Source: Chrysomallon squamiferum
Taxonomy: Eukaryota; Mollusca; Gastropoda; Neomphalida; Peltospiridae
Length of the DNA stretch: 64,000 nucleotides
Direction: 5' to 3'
Assembly: GCA_012295275.1 (NCBI GenBank)
Contig: CM022670.1
Coordinates: forward strand, 9,524,006 to 9,588,005
The number at the start of each line of letters is the position of its first letter. Position 1 is the stretch's first letter. The notes beneath the pieces are model-generated. The model did no database searches. It was not told where the DNA came from and saw only the letters and a list, made by a program, of their open reading frames with translations. A program made the position numbers and the translations under genes. Of this stretch, positions 38,383-64,000 are shown piece after piece.

Positions 38383-40736
38383 GTTTAGTTAGATAGATAG
38401 ATATATATGTATATGTAGGCATGTACGCAAGTATGTCTGTTTGTAATGAAACTATCCTTTTAGTCTTACGTCCAAACAGCCTACGATGTGTTATCTTGCT
38501 CAAACACCTGGCAGAAGTCATAGAGAGGACAACACGTCGATAAACGAATCATCATTCGACATCGATCTGACCGGCAGTACAGTTAACTGCTCAGGTCGGA
38601 TATACGCGGGATCTGTGAGGTAATTGCGGTTTAAAACTGATTGGCAGGACTCGCACGTCGTGTCACTAATGTTACCTCTAAGTCAGAGTATTAAGGAAAA
38701 CATCTGCTCTCGTCCCCGAGGTCGCAGTCTTTGACTCGGAGGTTTCACTGAGACAACAACGTTATTTTCGTTTCAAAGTCGGATCAAGACATTTGTAAGG
38801 TTCAATATGATGTAAGGTATACATATGTATATACGTATGCACATACCCATACAGGAAAACGAGTATTTACATTCATTCAAATAGTTATAAATACATTGAT
38901 GTAAACATATACTAACATGAATGCATGCGCATATCTCTCTATCTCTATCTATATATCTGTCTCTACAAATCTACAATTATATCTATATGTATATATTATA
39001 AACATAGATAAAAACATAGACATATACATTTATTTATTCATTCACTGATGCAAATGTACACATATTTACGTTTATTTACCTGTATGTTAGTGCAGCGACT
39101 GAGGGGAGGCACTAGGCTCCTAGGGGTGGGATTCCGAAACTAAGGGGAGGAATGAGAACCACTGGTGTTAACAGACAGACACGCAAACAGACGGACTCGC
39201 CACGTAACAACATTCAAACACACGGACTCGCCACACACACGTAACAACATTCATACACATATTAGCGCCCATTAAAAGAAATAACAAGCCAGCAAAATTG
39301 ATTACAAGAAGCGCTGAATATCACTAGTTGTTTGCATATTCCTTTTTCGAAAAATGACAAGACATCGATGAACTGTCCGAGTTTTCGTTGTGGATTTGGC
39401 CCTTGTGTATAGTTGGTTGTATCTGTTTTCACTCATTTTCACTCATGTGCTGTAAACACGCAAGAAAATGACTCAAGAACGTACCAATATAAAATATAAA
39501 TACTCAACATGCCGTGAATTTATAAAACATTAATGACATTCGCTGCGAAGTTCTTGTCTTATTTTTGTCACATTCTTCAGGGACTAAGAACAGCTGAAAA
39601 TACTAAGCAACTGATGAAAGTGCATATTTTGTATCATGACTTTAAATATTTAAACCTAGCCAGAAAATAATTTCTGCTGAAACAGAATCTAAGAAGTACG
39701 TAGGATTTCAATGAATAATTGAAACAGTCAAATGTTACAAAATAATAATGAATTTGTATCAACGTGTGTCTAATCAGCATGTTGCATATATCTTTTTTCA
39801 TGAATGTAATTTCAGAAAAAAAGTATTTGAATTATTCATACTTTTCTTAAAATAGCGATATCCAATAAACTAGCTATATATTTTCAACAAAATACTTTTT
39901 GTGGAGTTTATTTGAATTATTCAAGTTTCACCAAAAACCCCAAACAAACCAAAAACTATTAAGTCATCATGCATTTGGAAAGAAGTCTAAAATTTTCAGG
40001 AATGTCTCTTGAAATCCAAATAGGAAAGATCTTATACTTCACTAATTAAGGCAAATTTGAATCTCATTAACAATATATTCAATTGTTTTGATAAAGTATA
40101 TTACTAAGGTATAAATGCCTCTCTTTTACACTCAAAACAACAAAAAAAAAAACATTTCATCTCACAAAAACAAACAGAAAAAGATCTAACCGAAAAAAAA
40201 CAAGACCCATTCCCTTAAGAGAAAGAAAAGCCAAACAAACAATATAATACCCACCACATTAGAAAACAGAATAATTGCCAATAAAAATAAACTTAGCTTC
40301 TTTTATTTAAAACTATATGAACCTGGCAAAACAAAAATAATAAAAATTTGTCAAAACAAGCATAACAAGATAGTAGTCACTCGTGGGTGAGTTATAAAGT
40401 TTATATTTGCTGTTCGAATGAATGTTGGCGATTCTAAGTAAGCAGAGAAAGCACACACGTGCACAGACCTGTGATACATGTGTTTATATGTCAGGAAGTC
40501 AGCCAACTAGTAAAGTAATACGCAGAATAAAAAACGACCTTGACAAAACCTCCACAGAGAGAACATGTTATTAACAACGATGATCATGCCAACACGAACT
40601 GTTCAACAAATAAACAGATAAATAAACAGATAGACAGATAGATAAATAAATACTTAAATAAATAAGTAAATAAATAAATAAATATTTTTTCCCTAAGGAA
40701 ATTAAAATACATGTGTGTATAGCTATGCTTGAAAGT

Positions 40737-40749
40737 ATGTATGTATATA

Positions 40750-40788
<39 letters not shown>

Positions 40789-40874
40789 TTGTAGGTAGGT
40801 AGATACGTTTGTAGGTATGTGTATATGTGTATATGTATGTATGCATGTGTGTGTATATATGTATGTGTGTATGG

Positions 40875-40919
<45 letters not shown>

Positions 40920-40974
40920 GTAGGCAGGTATGTATATATTTAGGTAGGTAGGTATTTGTATGTATTCATGTCAG
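40737..40974. repeat. GTAT/TA/TG/GTAG compound repeat
   Basis: GTAT, TA, GTAG, GTAT and a 42-bp TG array in series, ending about 115 bp before the channel gene's start-codon exon acceptor. Confidence 0.85.
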
Positions 40975-41105
40975 TAAATATAAATTTTATCCGTCCATTC
41001 CCTGTGTTAACAACCCTTTACAATTATATTAGTGTTACTATTCATTATAACCGTCCTATCAGTTTTAATGTGTTTATTGTCTATTTTCAGGTGAGTACAG
41101 GAATA

Positions 41106-62533
<21,428 letters not shown>

Positions 62534-64000
62534 GTGAGTCCAATTTAATAACCACAGTGACAGAATGTCCTAGCCAGAGAATATGGATTCGATACCCAAC
62601 AGCTGCTGATTCTAGGTTTTGGTCGTTACAAATTTGGTGATAGTGGAAACAATGAATAACATGTCACATGACGTTCGTGAATCTGTCACGAAAGACAAAT
62701 AAATAACTGAATTTATGAACAAGTAAAAACAGTGCCGGATTTAGACTTAGTGAGGCCTTAAGTACTAATGTCCGTTTTTTTAATTTAAAAAAAACAGTAT
62801 TTTTTTTTTTTATAAATTGCAAAAGCTGGTCTTAGAAAACGTAAAAATATATATCTTTTATAAGTTATTTAATTAGCAAATACAAATTATTTTTAAATGA
62901 ATGTATTTACTGATTCTATATTAATATTAAAAATGATTATAAAACCAAATCTGGAATTTCCTTCAGGCCCCATGCAGACTGTGAGGCACTAACCTGTAGT
63001 TTGTTTAGCTTGTACATAAATTCGGTACTGTGTCTAAATTAAGAAACACTGTCCGCTTAAGTTAATACTTTTAATATTGTATGCATACTTCAATAGTCAA
63101 ATATGAAAACAGAGTTCATTTTTTCAGTCTCTTTGTTACCGAATCAGTGACTCTTATAAGTTGGTTAAATCACAATTTTTTGTTGTTCTGATGTGTTTAC
63201 AGTTGTATGTTTTATTAATGCTTAAGTGGTGAGAGTAAATAAATATAATTTTATTTAAAATAATACGAATAGTAAAAGCCTTCCGAATAAGGTTATTTCG
63301 ACAGACTTCGGCTGTCAGTCGAGAATGTAATTCAGTCCAGAATCTGGTTCAGTCTAGGAATCTGACTATAAAGTGTATTCTATAAATATATTTCATTATG
63401 AACTGGACTGGAAATTGCCGTTCCGATCTGGTAATCGCTCTGAAGTCGATGTTTCATCTGTAATTTGGTAACTCTCTTGGGTTTATCTGTAATGAGTCTT
63501 CCATGAGTTATTCCCCTTTACGTATAACTCGTGTTTACGTTCCACGAAAAGGAATGAATTAATGTTATTTAGTTTAATGACATCGTAATACGCTTTAATG
63601 TTAAAGATTATGAAGTATCCAGCTTTTTGGATTCTGTGAATCTATAATGTAAAGGGTTCTTACCACAGACAGGAAAGCAATTATACAGCCTTTGATCTAC
63701 CAGTCATTACGTATTTAGTGGATTTGGGAAACAGCCTAAGGAGTATCGATCACTTCATCATACTCCATTGCTAGATATCCAAACAGTCAGTATGTTCAAC
63801 TGAAAGTAATTTTTATAAATTCCAGAAACGTCATCAGTTATAACATTTATTTTTGTAATTTTCATCTACTTCAACTTGTTTGCAGGTAGATTAGCGTGCA
63901 TCAAAAAATACTTACACTTGAGAATATTCGACTGAAAGTAATTTTTATAGACTGTAGAAACGTCCATCAGTTATAAAATGTATTTTTGTAATTGTTGTTG
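62534..64000. other. channel intron 6 (partial), with repeat debris
   Basis: No transmembrane-coding exon is present before the window end, so the receptor's pore exons lie downstream. CAGTGCCGGATTTAGACTTA at 62731 and GGCCCCATGCAGACTGTGAGG near 62967 look like fragments of a DNA transposon or retroposon. That reading is tentative. Confidence 0.4.
63791..63995 (+). repeat. 132-bp period repeat, two copies (second may be cut by window end)
   Basis: ACTGAAAGTAATTTTTATA, GAAACGTC and CATCAGTTATAA followed by ATTTTTGTAATT occur at 63799 onward and again at 63931 onward, 132 bp apart, with few differences. Confidence 0.75.

Overview
This is AT-rich, intron-rich metazoan nuclear DNA, most likely from a mollusc. 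Three genes can be assembled exon by exon. All of them use GT-AG introns and keep reading frame across every junction. The mollusc call rests on an anion-type Cys-loop channel of invertebrate character, on extreme simple-sequence content, and on fragments resembling a tRNA-derived SINE that I associate with molluscs (about 34.5 kb, minus orientation; about 50.6 kb, plus orientation). The species cannot be named from sequence alone.

Region 1 (1-2.8 kb, + strand) holds the 3' six coding exons of IK/RED, the spliceosome-associated RD/RE-repeat protein. It enters the window already within the gene and ends in a stop at 2693-2695 with a poly(A) signal at 2750-2755.

Region 2 (4.4-19.7 kb, - strand) is a complete chromokinesin KIF4 gene, convergent with IK. 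It has 28 coding exons totalling 3561 nt (1186 residues plus stop): an N-terminal kinesin motor, a long coiled coil and a basic tail. The cysteine-rich domain expected near the C-terminus is absent at an exon junction. A likely 5' non-coding exon and a promoter with two opposed CCAAT boxes lie near 19.5-19.7 kb. One intron carries a 258-bp pogo/Tigger-like MITE with a TA target duplication.

Region 3 (19.8-41 kb) has no convincing protein gene. It is rich in microsatellites and contains SINE debris, one weak small-membrane-protein ORF (about 32.8-33.0 kb, -) and a possible 5' non-coding exon near 23.6-23.8 kb.

Region 4 (41.1-62.5 kb, + strand, continuing beyond the window) holds the first six coding exons of a Cys-loop ligand-gated anion-channel subunit (GABA-A/glycine/GluCl class). 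They encode a signal peptide and nearly the whole extracellular ligand-binding domain (231 codons plus one base). The arginine that binds the ligand carboxylate in glycine, GABA and glutamate-gated subunits appears to be replaced. Loop C is short with one cysteine, so this looks like an orphan receptor. Its introns hold very long GA/CT arrays and several young tandem duplications.

I found no operon-like or defence-like novel system. The most interesting leads are the divergent receptor, the recursive-splice-like sequence at its start-codon exon, the KIF4 domain loss and the MITE.
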